Shown here: positions 1 to 11,966 of the stretch, piece after piece
How the letters are laid out: every line of letters starts with the position of its first letter
Numbering within the stretch: position 1 is the stretch's first letter
Assembly (NCBI GenBank): GCA_034440615.1
Contig: JAOTOM010004961.1
Span: forward strand, 282,001 to 346,000
Origin: Ashinkailepas kermadecensis
Taxonomy: Eukaryota > Arthropoda > Thecostraca > Neolepadidae
Length of the DNA: 64,000 nt
Reading direction: 5' to 3'
Notes under the pieces: model-generated
What the model was told of the DNA's origin: nothing
What the model saw: the letters and a program-made list of their open reading frames with translations, nothing else
Databases searched by the model: none
Translations under genes and position numbers: made by a program

Positions 1-170
1 CCAGCCCTGTACCAGCACAGCGTGGTTATATACGAACACTGGCTGACTCTGTGCCAGCCCTGTACCAGCCCCGGGTGGTTATATGCGTATACTGGCTGGC
101 TCTGTCCTAGCACTTCATCAGTCACCGCATAGCCCTGCCCTGGGCCGGCCTTTTCCTGGCTCTCCTCTGC
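1..170. repeat. Imperfect ~54-bp tandem repeat, about 2 copies
   Basis: The stretch beginning ccagccctgtaccagc recurs at 1 and about 55, each followed by a ggttatat segment and ctggctg. The left edge is cut by the window. No gene seen. Confidence 0.6.
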
Positions 171-184
171 CCCTTGGCGGGGCA

Positions 185-328
185 GGTCTGTACACTGCCC
201 AGTCCACTGTCAGCACCCGTCCACAGAGATTAGGTCTGTACACTGCCCAGTCCACTGTCAGCACCCGTCCACAGAGATCAGGTCTGTACACTGCCCAGTC
301 CACTGTCAGCACCCGTCCACAGAGATTA
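185..328. repeat. 48-bp tandem repeat, 3 copies
   Basis: Units start ggtctgtacactgcccag at 185, 233 and 281 with one or two changes. The unit length is a multiple of three, so a 16-residue peptide repeats, but nothing supports coding. Confidence 0.9.
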
Positions 329-429
329 GCCGTCCGGTGATGCGTAACGTGCTGCTGCCCAGTCGTGGCGCGGCATAACGTAACGTGACATGTCTGGCCG
401 TGACTGCCCGGCACGGCAGCCGGTGTCCG

Positions 430-1499
430 CCAGCCCGCCCGGGCAGGACGGACACAGCACAGGCCAGCCCGCCCGGGCAGGACGGACACAGCACAGGCCA
501 GCCCGCCCGGGCAGGACGGACACAGCACACGCCAGCCCGCCCGGGCAGGACGGACACAGCACACGCCAGCCCGCCCGGGCAGGACGGACACAGCACACGC
601 CAGCCCGCCCGGGCAGGACGGACACAGCACAGGCCAGCCCGCCCGGGCAGGACGGACACAGCACACGCCAGCCTGACCTGGCAGGACTGACACAGCACAC
701 GCCAGCCTGACCGGGCAAGACGGACACAGCACAGGCCAGCCCGCCCGGGCAGGACGGACACAGCACACGCCAGCCCGCCCGGGCAGGACGGACACAGCAC
801 ACGCCAGCCCGCCCGGGCAGGACGGACACAGCACACGCCAGCCCGCCCGGGCAGGACGGACACAGCACACGCCAGCCCGCCCGGGCAGGACGGACACAGC
901 ACAGGCCAGCCCGCCCGGGCAGGACGGACACAGCACACGCCAGCCCGCCCGGGCAGGACGGACACAGCACAGGCCAGCCCGCCCGGGCAGGACGGCCACA
1001 GCACAGGCCAGCCCGCCCGGGCAGGACGAACACAGCACACGCCAGCCCGCCCGGGCAGGACGGACACAGCACAGGCCAGCCCGCCCGGGCAGGAAGGACA
1101 CAACACAGGCCAGCCCGCCCGGGCAGGACGGCCACAGCACAGGCCAGCCCGCCCGGGCAGGACGGACAGAGCACAGGCCAGCCCGCCCGGGCAGGACGGA
1201 CACAGAACAGGCCAGCCCGCCCGGGCAGGACGGACACAGCACAGGCCAGCCCGCCCGGGCAGGACGGACACAGCACAGGCCAGCCTGACCGGGCAGGACG
1301 GACACAGCACACGCCAGCCCGCCCGGGCAGGACGGACACAGCACAGGCCAGCCCGCCCGGGCAGGACGGACACAGCACACGCCAGCCCGCCCGGGCAGGA
1401 CGGACACAGCACACGCCAGCCCGCCCGGGCAGGACGGACACAGCACACGCCAGCCTGACCGGGCAGGACGGACACAGCACAGGCCAGCCTGACCGGCAC
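430..1499. repeat. 34-bp minisatellite, about 31 copies
   Basis: GC-rich unit starting cagcccgcccgggcagg, very homogeneous; most variation is at acacgcc versus acaggcc and gcccgcc versus cctgacc. The unit has no stop on the minus strand in any frame, so three overlapping minus-strand ORFs of 399-540 codons arise; all are artefacts. It ends about 135 bp before the candidate exon at 1635. Confidence 0.95.
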
Positions 1500-1634
1500 G
1501 CCCGCCCCCTGCCAACCAAGCACACGTGATAAATGAGCTGTCATGCAATGTCGATGCGAACATGGGCCCGGCCAATAACATGGGCCAGGCTAGCTGGCTA
1601 TCAATTAATCGGCGTGCATCTGGAAATGTTTCAG

Positions 1635-1722
1635 AGTCGCCGACCGCCGTCGATGGTGGCCAGGTAGCGGTCAGTTCTTCCGCGCTGCACCCGCCCGGAG
1701 AGCTGGACATGGTCCCCAGTCC
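1635..1722 (+). CDS. Candidate upstream paxillin exon (Ser/Pro linker)
   Basis: Tentative exon. A pyrimidine-containing acceptor (ggaaatgtttcag) precedes 1635 and a textbook donor (gtgagtac) follows 1722. The enclosed frame is open and reads a Ser/Pro-rich linker ending in the residues GELDMVPSP. It ends with two bases of a codon, and the LD4 exon at 17890 begins with one, so the two would join as Pro in frame. Linkers before LD4 in paxillins are Ser/Pro-rich and poorly conserved, so homology cannot be claimed. Against it: the implied intron is about 16.2 kb, and another exon could lie between. It sits just 3' of the 34-bp array and just 5' of a (TA)n tract. Confidence 0.38.
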
Positions 1723-1766
1723 GTGAGTACACGCGCCCATACCGCGCTACACCTCCACCCTTCACT

Positions 1767-1931
<165 letters not shown>

Positions 1932-2301
1932 TTCTCACCCTTGTCATCATTGGTGCGTCCAGAAGGAAATCACCGGGTGTGGCGGTTGGCTGATGTATGA
2001 TGAGACTCGAGTTCCTATAGTATTCGCCCTCCTTGCTGAAATCTGGATACCTCGGTCTCCCACATGATATTGGTAGCGATCTGTGTCGTTCCAGACATAT
2101 CTCCCTGGAACAACACAGGCCCGTTATCGAGCCGTGCGGACAGAACTGTCCGCTTGGCTGTCATAACTGAATGACAGCCGAGTGGTGGTGGCGGGGGGGC
2201 TTCACTGTGTTTTGCTGACCCGGGCAGTCGATCGGCCAATGAGAGGGGAGGGCGAGGTCACGCCGTGAGCCAGGGCACCTCACACCGGAGATGACAGGCG
2301 A

Positions 2302-2455
2302 ATGCGGGCGAGTGGTCTAGAGGTGAGGTACCGGTCTCTCGAACGGGAGGTTGTGGGTTCTAGCCCCACCTGTCGCTATTCTGTGCCCACTACTTGAGAG
2401 ATTGACGGCGCTGTATGCCGAACGATTGACACATCGCAAAGCCGACGACCAATAA
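2302..2455 (+). mobile_element. tRNA-derived SINE, copy 1
   Basis: The head resembles a tRNA with internal Pol III promoter: an A-box-like gtggtctagagg and a B-box-like gggttctagcccc, followed by cacctgtcgct. The body contains gagattgacggcgctgtatg and ends cgcaaagccgacgacc. The same body is found at 5510-5564 and 52171-52223. No coding capacity; its 3' end abuts the 44-bp array. Confidence 0.7.
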
Positions 2456-3692
2456 TGACAGGTGAAGGTCCCGAGCCGTCGGTACCCGACCGCTCACAAT
2501 GACAGGTGAAGGTCCCAAGCCGTCGGTACCCGACCGCTCACAATGACAGGTGAAGGTCCCCAGCCGTCGGTACCCGACCGCTCACAATGACAGGTGAAGG
2601 TCCCCAGCCGTCGGTACCCGACCGCTCACAATGACAGGTGAAGGTCCCGAGCCGTCGGTACCCGACCGCTCACAACAACAGGTGAAGGTCCCAAGCCGTC
2701 GGTACCCGACTGCTCACAATGACAGGTGAAGGTCCCCAGCCGTCGGTACCCGACCGCTCACAATGACAGGTGAAGGTCCCCAGCCATGGGGACCTGACCG
2801 CTCACAATGACAGGTGAAGGTCCCCAGCCGTCGGCACCCGACCGCTCACAATGACAGGTGAAGGTCCCCAGCCGTCGGTACCCGACCGCTCACAACGACA
2901 GGTGAAGGTCCCCAGCCGTCGGTACCCGACCGCTCACAATGACAGGTGAAGGTCCCCAGCCGTCGGTACCCGACCGCTCACAACAACAGGTGAAGGTCCC
3001 AAGCCGTCGGTATCCGACCGCTCACAATGACAGGTGAAGGTCCCTAGTCATGGGGACCCGACCGCTCACAATGACAGATGAAGGTCCCCAACCGTCGGTA
3101 CCCGACCGTTCACAACAACAGGTGAAGGTCCCAAGCCGTCGGTACCCGACCGCTCACAATGACAGGTGAAGGTCCCCAACCGTCGGTACTCGACCGTTCA
3201 CAACAACAGGTGAAGGTCCCCAACCGTCGGTACCCGACCGCTCACAATGACAGGTGAAGATCCCCAGCCGTCGGTACCTGACCGCTCACAATGACAGGTG
3301 AAGATCCCCAGCCGTCGGTACCCGACCGCTCACAATGACAGGTGAAGGTCCCCAGCCGTCGGCACTCGACCGCTCACAATGACAGGTGAAGGTCCCCAGC
3401 CGTCGGTACTCGACCGCTCACAATGACAGGTGAAGGTCCCCAGCCGTCGGCACCCGACCGCTCACAATGACAGGTGAAGGTCCCCAGCCGTCGGTACCCG
3501 ACCGCTCACAACGACAGGTGAAGGTCCCCAGCCGCCGGCACCCGACCGCTCACAATGACAGGTGAAGGTCCCGAGCCGTCGGTACCTGACCGCTCACAAT
3601 GACAGGTGAAGGTCCCCAGCCGTCGGCACCCGACCGCTCACAATGACAGGTGAAGGTCCCCAGCCGTCGGCACCCGACCGCTCACAATGACA
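2453..3692. repeat. 44-bp minisatellite, about 28 copies
   Basis: Unit begins aatgacaggtgaaggtcccc and ends with cggtacccgaccgctcac. Variants are caatgac/caacaac, gtcggtac/gtcggcac, and two units with catgggg. It starts at the 3' end of a SINE copy. Confidence 0.95.
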
Positions 3693-4567
3693 GACCCACG
3701 AGGACGTGACGTGACGCCAGGCTCGTGACATCACGTCACGTGACACGTCTGGCTGTGATGGTGCGTCACGACAGACCCACACCGGAGCAGCAAGTCGCCA
3801 CCCCACATCGGCTCTTCCGTGGTGGATGGAGTTGTGTCCGGCACATGCAAGCCACTAATAGCGCCAATGGAAAACGATGCTTTGATTCCTTATTTGGGGT
3901 TAAGGGCGCACCGACTACATGGTCATTTAGCGCCCACGGTAAACGACGTATGTGTGTCTCTCACTGCTGCTACGGTTTGAATTACGGAAAGGTTTGAATC
4001 CCTCAGATGCTTCAGATGCTATGCGGCAAAGAATATTGCAAACGTTTGCATGCCTGGTTGAATTGTCTTGCGGTCAACCCGTGTATTTTGAAAAGACAAG
4101 CACAATACAAAATGTAGCTGATTCATACATCAGAGATGCCACTATGAGATACCACTACCGTGCATGCCACTAATGTGTCCACCGAGGCCACTTCCGAAAT
4201 CAGATACCACGGATATGGAGGCACAGCTCCAGCAATGGCCGCCGGGATGATTAGCGGCCAGGTGCCGCGCGGCCGGCTTACATGCATATCTGAATATTTA
4301 GAGACCACAACAGCCTGGCATGCATATTGCGTGGCCCATTCTCCTCCGAAACAACGGGTAAAACTGCCAATTAACACCAAGATGCACATCTGCAGTGCTA
4401 CACAGTGTTGCACCACACCGCAACTATTGTATGCCCGCGACCAACCAGCGTTCCACCTGTCAGGAGGTTTTCGGTAACTGCCGAACCTCCACGGGACCGT
4501 GGAGTAGATGACAGGCGCCGTCGAGCATTTGAGCGGCGAGACGTCAGGCGCACTGACGTTGGCGTTA
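3693..4567. other. No recognised gene
   Basis: Unique-looking sequence. Near 3709-3760 there are several overlapping short acgtgac/gtcacgt palindromes. No ORF resembles a known family. Confidence 0.5.
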
Positions 4568-4820
4568 GCCGACAGAGTGACAGCACGTGACACGTGCCGC
4601 GGGTGTGTCGCGGCACGTGGCAGCAGCTGGTGCCAGTCGAGGCGCCGCCCGCCTCTCGTGCGTCACGGCGCGCGGCTACATGTGAACCCCGCCAGCCGAC
4701 AGAGTGACGCGTGACACGTGCCGCGGGTGTGTCGCGGCACGTGGCAGCAGCTGGTGCCAGTCGAGGCGCCGCCCGCCTCTCGTGCGCCACGGCGCGCGGC
4801 TACATGTGAACCCCGCCAGC
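4568..4820. repeat. 127-bp direct tandem duplication
   Basis: The segment starting gccgacagagtgac at 4568 is repeated from 4695 almost unchanged, with a third truncated start at about 4815. GC-rich, containing cacgtgccgcgg and its near-inverted partner cgcggcacgtgg, so each copy can form a hairpin. Confidence 0.9.
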
Positions 4821-5407
4821 CGACGCGATCCATGTGCTGCCGCCCGGCGTGTGCTTCTGTCAGAGGCCGCGCGCCCGTGTTAAAGTCAGATACGACTCGT
4901 CGACATGTGTGCAGGGGGGGGGGGGGCAGGTCAGGCGCCGCCGCTGGTGGGCTGTCCAGAGGCGGAGTCAGAGGCCATGACTAACCAGAAGCCATGTCAT
5001 GGATGGTGAACTGTTCAGAGGAGAGGGGGGGGGCAGAGGTCGGGTGCCGCGACTGGTGGACTGTCCAGAGACAGATTCAGGGGCCATGTCATGGATTATT
5101 GCGAAGGTCATAGAAAGTGTCATAGAAGCGTTGCTAGGCCTGGTAGTCCGTGTGGAGGCGGTTCCAGGAGAGGAGAGAATGATCACATGAACACGATCCG
5201 AGAGATCACAGAAGTCTCAGAGACAGTGCCAGTAGCGAGGACCAGGGGTGCTATCGGGTCTGAATGGCCGACAAGGCACTTATCGCATTCCACTAACTGA
5301 TTGAAGACATAATACAGATACGCTAAAACCGCTCATAGCATCACAGATCATCTGTCCGAACCTTAGCACCGGATCTGGTGTATCACCGCACCTCACATGG
5401 ACTCCGA

Positions 5408-5564
5408 TTCCGTTTTGGGTGCAATTAGTGGTGCCTGTCTCCCAAGCAAAAGGTGGTGGGTTCGAGTCCCACCTGTCGCTACTCTTCCCCCGCAATCAAT
5501 CGGAATGAGAGATTGGCAACGCTATGTGACGCAACAGTCGACGCGTCGCAAAAACCAACAACCA
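5408..5564 (+). mobile_element. tRNA-derived SINE, copy 2
   Basis: Best-preserved head of the family: a near-consensus Pol III B box (gggttcgagtcccac) after an A-box-like stretch (caattagtggtgcctgtctc), then cctgtcgct. The body has gagattggcaacgctatgtg and acgcaacagtcgacgcgtcg, and ends in caaaaaccaacaacc. A short imperfect ~82-bp duplication follows. Confidence 0.75.
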
Positions 5565-5571
5565 CCACCGC

Positions 5572-5740
5572 CGGCCACCTCTGGTGTGCCTCCCCCTCTG
5601 TGCATTATGCCCGCTCTACCCGGGCAGTTACGTCAGTGGGGGGCGTGCCGCCGCCCGCCGGCCACCTCTGGCGTGCCTCCCCCTCTGCCACTCTGCCCGC
5701 TCTGCCCGGACAGTGACGTCAGTGGGGGGCGTGCCGCCGT
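5572..5740. repeat. ~83-bp imperfect duplication
   Basis: Two copies of a block starting ccgccggccacctctgg and ending gtggggggcgtgccgcc lie in tandem. No gene seen. Confidence 0.75.
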
Positions 5741-5989
5741 CCGCCGGTGGTCCGGCTGCCAGTGGAGGGCGGCAGCGCCAAGCGGGTGCACGGCAGCTCT
5801 GAGGCGCCATCTGCGCTGCGCCGGCCACTCAACGACCAGAGGCGCCAGGGACGCCGGCGGCTAGCATTGGCACCCTGTCGGCAGACCGGTGCGCCAGACT
5901 CGACCCAGTGCTAGCCATACCACTTCGAGAGACACTGGTGGCGCCCGACTGACGGCTGCGCGAGCAATTCGGAGGCGCCCGGGGTCTGC

Positions 5990-6240
5990 TCGAAGGGAGA
6001 CAGCTGTATCGAGGTGCTGTGGGGCTGGCACTCGAGCTCTATCGGAGGGGGCCGTGTCGAGGTGTTGTGAGGCTGACACCCAAGCTCTATCGGAGGAAGC
6101 TGCGCCGAGAGGCTGTGGAGCTGACACCCAAGCGCTATCGGAGACAGCTGTGTCGAGAGGCTGTGAGGCTGACACCTGACATCGATCAGAGACGGCTGTG
6201 TCGAGAGGCTGTGAGGCTGACGCCCGAGCTCGGCCAGGAG
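5990..6240. repeat. Degenerate ~45-bp tandem repeat, about 5 copies
   Basis: Repeated gaggctgtgaggctgacacc followed by a tatcggag segment, with considerable divergence. Frames on both strands stay open by repetition only. Confidence 0.7.
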
Positions 6241-6384
6241 CTCTTTCCGTGCTGAGTGGATGCCGAACATGGGTCGACCAGGTCAGATCCTGGAGCTGAT
6301 CGAGATTGTCGACTACGTCCGACCACCGCAGTGAGTAGTGTCGAATGTGCTGATATCGGTGTTGTGCTTGATCAGAGCCGGTAC

Positions 6385-6535
6385 AGATTCGGGCGGTCCT
6401 GTGCCCAAGCTGACATGCGGGTGTCCTGCACCTAAGCTGACAAGCGAGGGTCCTGAACCCAAGCTGACATGCGGGTGTCCTGTGCCCAAGCTGACAAGCA
6501 GGGGTCTTGTACCCAAGCCGACATGCAAACGGTAC
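6385..6535. repeat. Degenerate ~27-bp tandem repeat, about 6 copies
   Basis: Repeated cccaagctgacatgcggg with a tcctgtg segment. No gene is seen from here to 7290 apart from low-complexity AT-rich sequence. Confidence 0.65.
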
Positions 6536-7294
6536 TGTACCCTAGCAGATATGGAGTTCCTGTATTCGAGCCGACATGGACATGCTTCTGTATCCGAGAA
6601 AACATGGTGAGGATTCTGAGCGCGAGGTAGACCATGCATATTCTCCTGCATCGATGCAGACATGGACAGGGGACTCGTCTGTTCAGGCAGGCATGTGTAG
6701 GTTGCTGTGCTACTAATGCTGGAGCAGTAATTTAGGTTGCTTATTTTTGGTGGTGCGTAGAAGAAATAAGTATATAATTTAGGTTTACAGCAAAATAATT
6801 ATCGTGACATCTGACCTCCAGAATACATGTCCCATGTAGCTTTTGAGTATAAAGTACGAACCCACCTATGATCTCTAACGTAAGACTTCAAGAAACCCGA
6901 TAAAACAGCATATCACAACGTACATGTCCTAACGCACAGCATGACCCCGTCCACTTATGAAGACATATGTTGAGGATTTATGAGTAGTTCCGTAGGGATC
7001 GTCGATCTGCGCAGGTCCACTCTGAATAGGGTGAGGTATCAGACGACACTAATTGAACACAGCCACCTCCGGACCCCTGTGGTGGCACACCGCCGACGGA
7101 TCTTCGTGCAGGTAAACAAGCGACCTGCCCCCTCCTGGTGTCCTCCACCCCCCACCCCCTGCTGGAGTCACCAAGGTCACAACACTCACCGGCTGGCACG
7201 GCGCCCACTCCGCTTCTCCAGCATGCTGCCGACCGCACCCGTCTCCCCATCGCACCTGCTGCGCTACTGAACTCCTCTTCCCATATCACAGGCC

Positions 7295-8258
7295 ACAGGG
7301 CAAGCCCCCACCCTGCAGACCAACCTGACCCGCCACGCCACCCTACAGACCAACCTGACCCGCTTCCCCACCGCACAGACCCATTTGACCTGCCTCCCCA
7401 CCATACAGACCCATCTGATCAGTCTCCCACCGTACAGACCCACCTGATCGGTCTATCCACCGTACAGACTCACCCGATCATTCTCCCCACTGTACATACC
7501 CACCTGACCTGCCCCTCCCCCTCCCCCACTGTACAGAGCCACCCGACCTGCCTGCCAACCGTCTATGCCTACCTGCCTACCTGCCTACGTCTCCCCACTG
7601 CACAGACCCAGTGACCTGTCTCCCCACTGCACAGACCCAATGACCTGTCTCCCCACTGTACAGACCCACCTGACCTGTCTCCCCACTGCACAGATCCCCC
7701 TGGCGTGTCTACCCACTGTACAGACCCACCTGAGCAGCATCCCCACTGTACAGACCTACCTGACCCGTCTCCCCACCGTAGAGTCCACCTGACCTGTCTC
7801 CCCACTGTACATACCCACCTGAAATGTCTCCCCACTGTACAAATCCCCATGACCTGTCTCCCCACTGTACAGATCCACCTGAGCAGTATCCCCACTGTAC
7901 AGACCTACCTGACCCATCTCCCCACCGTACAGTCCACCTGACCTGTCTCCCCACCGTACAGACCCACCTGACCTGTCTCCCCACTGTACAAATCCCCATG
8001 ACCTGTCTCCCCACTGTACAGACCCACCTGAGCAGTATCCCCACTGTACAGATCCCCATGTCCTGTCTCCCCACCGTACAGACCCACCTGACCTGTCTCC
8101 CCACCGTACTGTCCACCTGGCCTATCTCCCCACCGTACAGACCCACCTGACCTGTCTCCCCACCGTACAGACCCACCTGACCTGTCTCCCCACCGTACTG
8201 CCCACCTGGCCCATCTCCCCATCGTATATACCCACCTGACCTGTCCCCCACCATACAG
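7295..8258. repeat. 30-bp minisatellite, about 32 copies
   Basis: Unit reads ctccccaccgtacagacc then a cacctgacctgt segment. Because 30 is a multiple of three, a decapeptide repeats on each strand (LPTVQTHLTC on +). Frequent stops in the + frames and the absence of any flanking domain argue against coding. Confidence 0.93.
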
Positions 8259-8423
8259 ATCACGCGACACCCGGTCGGCTTGAGCCGCCGCACGAGGCCG
8301 AGCTGGTGTCCGAAAGGCTGGGGTGCCCATAGCCCAGAGCGCGGCGTTTGATGATGTCGCCTGCCTGTGGAGGGCGCGAAGACCGGGAGCCTGGCGGCTA
8401 CCGGCAGGTCCCACCAGACCAGC

Positions 8424-9184
8424 GGTGGTGTGGTGATGTGGTGCTGGTGTGGTGGTGGTGTGGTGGTGCGGTGGTGTGGTGGTGTGGTGGTGTGGTGGTG
8501 TGGTGGTGTGGTGGTGTGGTGGTGTGGTGGTGTGGTGGTGTGGTGGTGTGGTGGTGGTGTGGTGGTGCGGTGGTGGGGTGGTGGTGTGGTAGTGGTGCGG
8601 TGGTGCGGTGGTGTGGTGGTGTGGTGGTGTGGTGGTGTGGTGGTGTGGTGGTGTGGTGGTGCGGTGGTGCGGTGGTGGTGTGGTGGTGTGGTGGTGTGGT
8701 GGTGGTGTGGTGGTGGTGTGGTGTGGTGGTGTGGTGGTGTGGTGGTGGTGTGGTGGTGTGGTGGTGTGGTGGTGTGGTGGTGGTGTGGTGGTGTGGTGGT
8801 GTGGTGGTGGTGTGGTGGTGGTGTGGTGTGGTGGTGTGGTGGTGTGGTGGTGGTGTGGTGGTGTGGTGGTGTGGTGGTGCGGTGGTGTGGTGGTGGTGTG
8901 GTGGTGTGGTGGTGTGGTGGTGTGGTGGTGTGGTGGTGTGGTGTGGTGGTGTGGTGGTGTGGTGGTGGTGGTGATGGTGTGGTGGTGGTGTGGTGGTGTG
9001 GTGGTGTGGTGGTGTGGTGGTGGTGGTGATGGTGTGGTGGTGGTGGTGGTGGTGTGGTGGTGTGGTGGTGTGGTGGTGTGGTGGTGGTGGTGGTGGTGTG
9101 GTGGTGTGGTGGTGTGGTGGTGGTGGTGTGGTGGTGTGGTGGTGGTGTGGTGGTGTGGTGGTGTGGTGGTGTGGTGGTGGTGTG
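8424..9184. repeat. (GTGGTGTGG)n simple repeat
   Basis: About 760 bp of ggtggtgtg/ggtggtggtg with no C on this strand except rare gcgg. It is strongly strand-asymmetric (G/T versus A/C). Translations such as HHHTTTPP on minus and VVWWCGG on + are artefacts. Confidence 0.97.
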
Positions 9185-9861
9185 CAGCAGTGGCGGCCAC
9201 CGTTTTCCGGCTGTAGAGCACAAATGCCCTGTAATCGCCATTGCTGGCAGGAAACAGAACATTCCGCCTCCAGTTGGCTAATTTGGTGAATAAGCCGAAT
9301 TAATGCGATGCCCTCTAGCTGCACGCAGGACTCCGCCACGCGAACTCCGCAAAATATAACAGCGCGAGACGTTCGAACGTTGGGTTATGACGGCTTCTAA
9401 TCCCTCCAGCCCTGCATGCACGACGAGTTCATTCCCCAATTTTGACCACAAATTCTTACAGGGTCTGAACGTTTACTTTAACAGTGAATTATTGGGGCAT
9501 AATCAGCAATTTAAGTCTCCGATAAAGCTCCGTTGCATATTTCCTAATTGTTTACCCCAGATTGCATCAACAATTCACGGTGAGACTTGTATCCACTGCG
9601 ATGGACTGAGTGGCGCTGCACTGGTCGTCACATGTGCAGGAGAAGGTCAATGTTGCTGGGGGTGCGCCTGCTGACGTCGATTACTCAGATGCTCAAACCT
9701 GTGCAATACCAGGTAATACATTTCAAATGCAAGATCGGTGCAGGTCGGCGAGGCGTGTCATTCGTCCCCGAGCCGTGGTTACACGTCCATCTTCTGCTGG
9801 TGCAGTGAATAGGTCAGCTATCGTATACCAGAGCCTCCCAGCTTGCATCCGCTGAAATACA
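9185..9861. other. No recognised gene
   Basis: Unique-looking sequence between two arrays. Short open frames have no recognisable domain. Confidence 0.5.
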
Positions 9862-10092
9862 GGTCAGTGTCAGCCAAGACCACAGGCTGTATTCGAATAG
9901 CCCGGCTCAGACCAGTGTCAGCCCAGACCAGAGGATGCAGGCGAATGGCCGGGCTCAGACCAGTGTCAGCCCAGACCAGAGGCTGTAGTCGAATAGCCCG
10001 GCTCAGACCAGTGTCAGCCCAGACCAGAGGATGCAGGCGAATGGCCGGGCTCAGACCAGTGTCAGCCCAGACCAGAGGCTGTAGTCGAATGG
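9862..10092. repeat. 48-bp tandem repeat, about 5 copies
   Basis: Unit starts ggctcagaccagtgtcagcc. Two subtypes alternate: aggctgtagtcgaatagccc and aggatgcaggcgaatggccg. The alternation suggests amplification as a 96-bp dimer. Confidence 0.88.
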
Positions 10093-10954
10093 CCGAACGA
10101 AGCCCATTAGCTTCATTCGCCGGAATATTCGCTGGAACACGGAATATTGTGTTCACTTCAAACATCGGCATATAGATAATACGCTGATCAAAGATCCAAG
10201 GATTGTATATTTGTATTAGAGCTAACTCACCTTTCCAGAGTTTCGTGTTGCAATGTTTGATATACAGGCCAACCAAGGTACTTCTACCATACCCACGGTG
10301 TTCGTGGTGTTCAGACCGAAGCTTTACTATTATGTGAGAATTGCGGTGCTGACGTAGCCTAACTGAAACAGAAGCGGCACTGCGACTTGGGAAGTGGAGG
10401 CGGTTACCGATGTCGATTATTTGGGCTGGAGGTCAGCCGGAGGTCGGCCAGAGGGATAAGGGTGGTTACTGGGGTCACCGTGACGCTGGCACCACGGCGC
10501 CGGTCCGCTCTGGCGCGGTCCGCTCTGCGGTGGGCACGTATACCACATCGCCAGCTCAACTGGAAGTGAAAGCTAGGTGACGGGGCCAGGGTCTAGCAAG
10601 CAGCCCCCGGTCTCAGGGCGGGAGTGGCAATCGTGGCGCATCTTCGCGTCACAACGAATAAGACCAAATGGCGAAGCTACAACTGGTGTAGCAGGTTCGT
10701 CTGAATTGTGCATTTCCGATGCATGTCACAAATCAAAAGCTAAAAAAGTGTTCCCGGCACACGTGTAAATAGGAGAGTAAATGCATCGTGCTTGATGTGC
10801 CTGTTTTGACGCCGGGTAAAATATTGTGGCGGATGTTTTCTTTGGAGCGGTAGCAATTCAACTGACAGCTCGAATCAATATATGAGCTATCTGTGGCATG
10901 TCATCCAGTGATTGAAGACCGTGGTCAGGCAGTTTGGTATTTGCGATGATGCTT
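10093..10954. other. No recognised gene
   Basis: Unique-looking intronic or intergenic sequence without a recognisable ORF, RNA gene or repeat. Confidence 0.45.
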
Positions 10955-11280
10955 CAGTCGCGTTATTGGCGCTTTCCAAGTCGGGACATACTACGTGATT
11001 ACCCTACTGATACTCCTGCCTCGTAGCGGCGTTATTGGCGCTGCCCAAGTCAGGACATACTACGAGATCATCTTGCTGATACTCCTTCCCCGCAGCCGCG
11101 TTATTGGAGCTGTCCAGGTCAGAACCTATTACGCGATCACCATACTGATCTCCTGCCTCGCAGCCCCGTTATTGGTGCTGCCCAAATCAGGGCATACCAC
11201 GCGGTTATCCTTCTGATACTCCTGTCTCATCTGCCCAAATCAGGGCATACCACGCGGTTATCCCACTGATACTCCTGTCT
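10955..11280. repeat. 69-bp tandem repeat, about 4.5 copies
   Basis: Units contain gcgttattggcgctgccc then a catactacg segment and ctgatactcctgcctcg, at 10961, 11030, 11100 and 11167 with a partial last unit. Confidence 0.85.
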
Positions 11281-11845
11281 CGCGAGCATGGAACCAACCG
11301 GGTCCACGCTGCCGAAGTACACGTCATGCACTATCCGGGAAATTATCGGAGTTGGTTGTAGTGGCACTCGCCTGTGGAGATACGTTCTTGTGATGCTCAC
11401 TCTGTTGGGCTACCGTAACCGGCCAACTTTTTTGGACTCAAATTTTTGCAGCTGGATCTGAATGGGACACGCTTCGAGGCACTGCTTTCATCATGATGTA
11501 GTAGATGACTATGTTTCCAGGATGACATTTTACCTTTCAAAGAAAGCCAAACCATTTATGATGGATGCAAAATTTCAAGATTTGGTTTGGCTTCAAGAGG
11601 CATGCCAAGTTCAGATTAGGAACTTCGGCCACCGCACCTGCGTAGCATTAGGATTGCCGATTCCTCTGTTTTTACGAGTTTTATTTCCGGGACTTGTCGT
11701 GCATCTCGTCTTATCTGAAGCCCACGGCCTGCATCCAACACTACTACTTTCATCCACTCTCTTAACAGCGGCAATTTGCATGGCGCAGAAACCATTCCCA
11801 ACAAGTTCGGCTCGTGCTTACTTACACGCTGAAGTTACCGGGTCA
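11281..11845. other. Unassigned open frame region
   Basis: A 135-codon open frame on + (11462-11869) runs through here. Its sequence shows no domain, signal or repeat that I recognise and it ends inside the 24-bp array, so I do not call a gene. Confidence 0.35.
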
Positions 11846-11966
11846 GGGTTAGGATCCGGCCACACCTAGGAGTTAGGATCCGACCACACCTGGGAGTTAG
11901 GACTTGGCCACACCTGGGAGTTAGGACTTGGCCACACCTGGGAGTTAGGACTTGGCCACATCTGGG
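11846..11966. repeat. 24-bp tandem repeat, about 5 copies
   Basis: Unit reads cacacctgggagttagga plus cttggc, with two diverged first units. Confidence 0.88.

Noticed and set aside
118..1740. Long minus-strand ORFs (399-540 codons) rich in Cys/Arg/Gly
   Set aside because: All three frames translate the 34-bp minisatellite; no start context, domain or non-repeat coding part.
2302..2380. Functional tRNA gene
   Set aside because: A and B boxes are recognisable, but the acceptor and D arms do not pair convincingly and the same head is attached to a shared body at three loci, so a SINE is the better call.
7709..9339. Minus-strand ORFs with His/Thr/Pro runs, up to 517 codons
   Set aside because: They read through the GTGGTG simple repeat and the 30-bp array. 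Same composition in every frame.
11462..11869. 135-codon + strand ORF as a gene
   Set aside because: No domain, no splice or promoter evidence, ends in an array. Left as unassigned.
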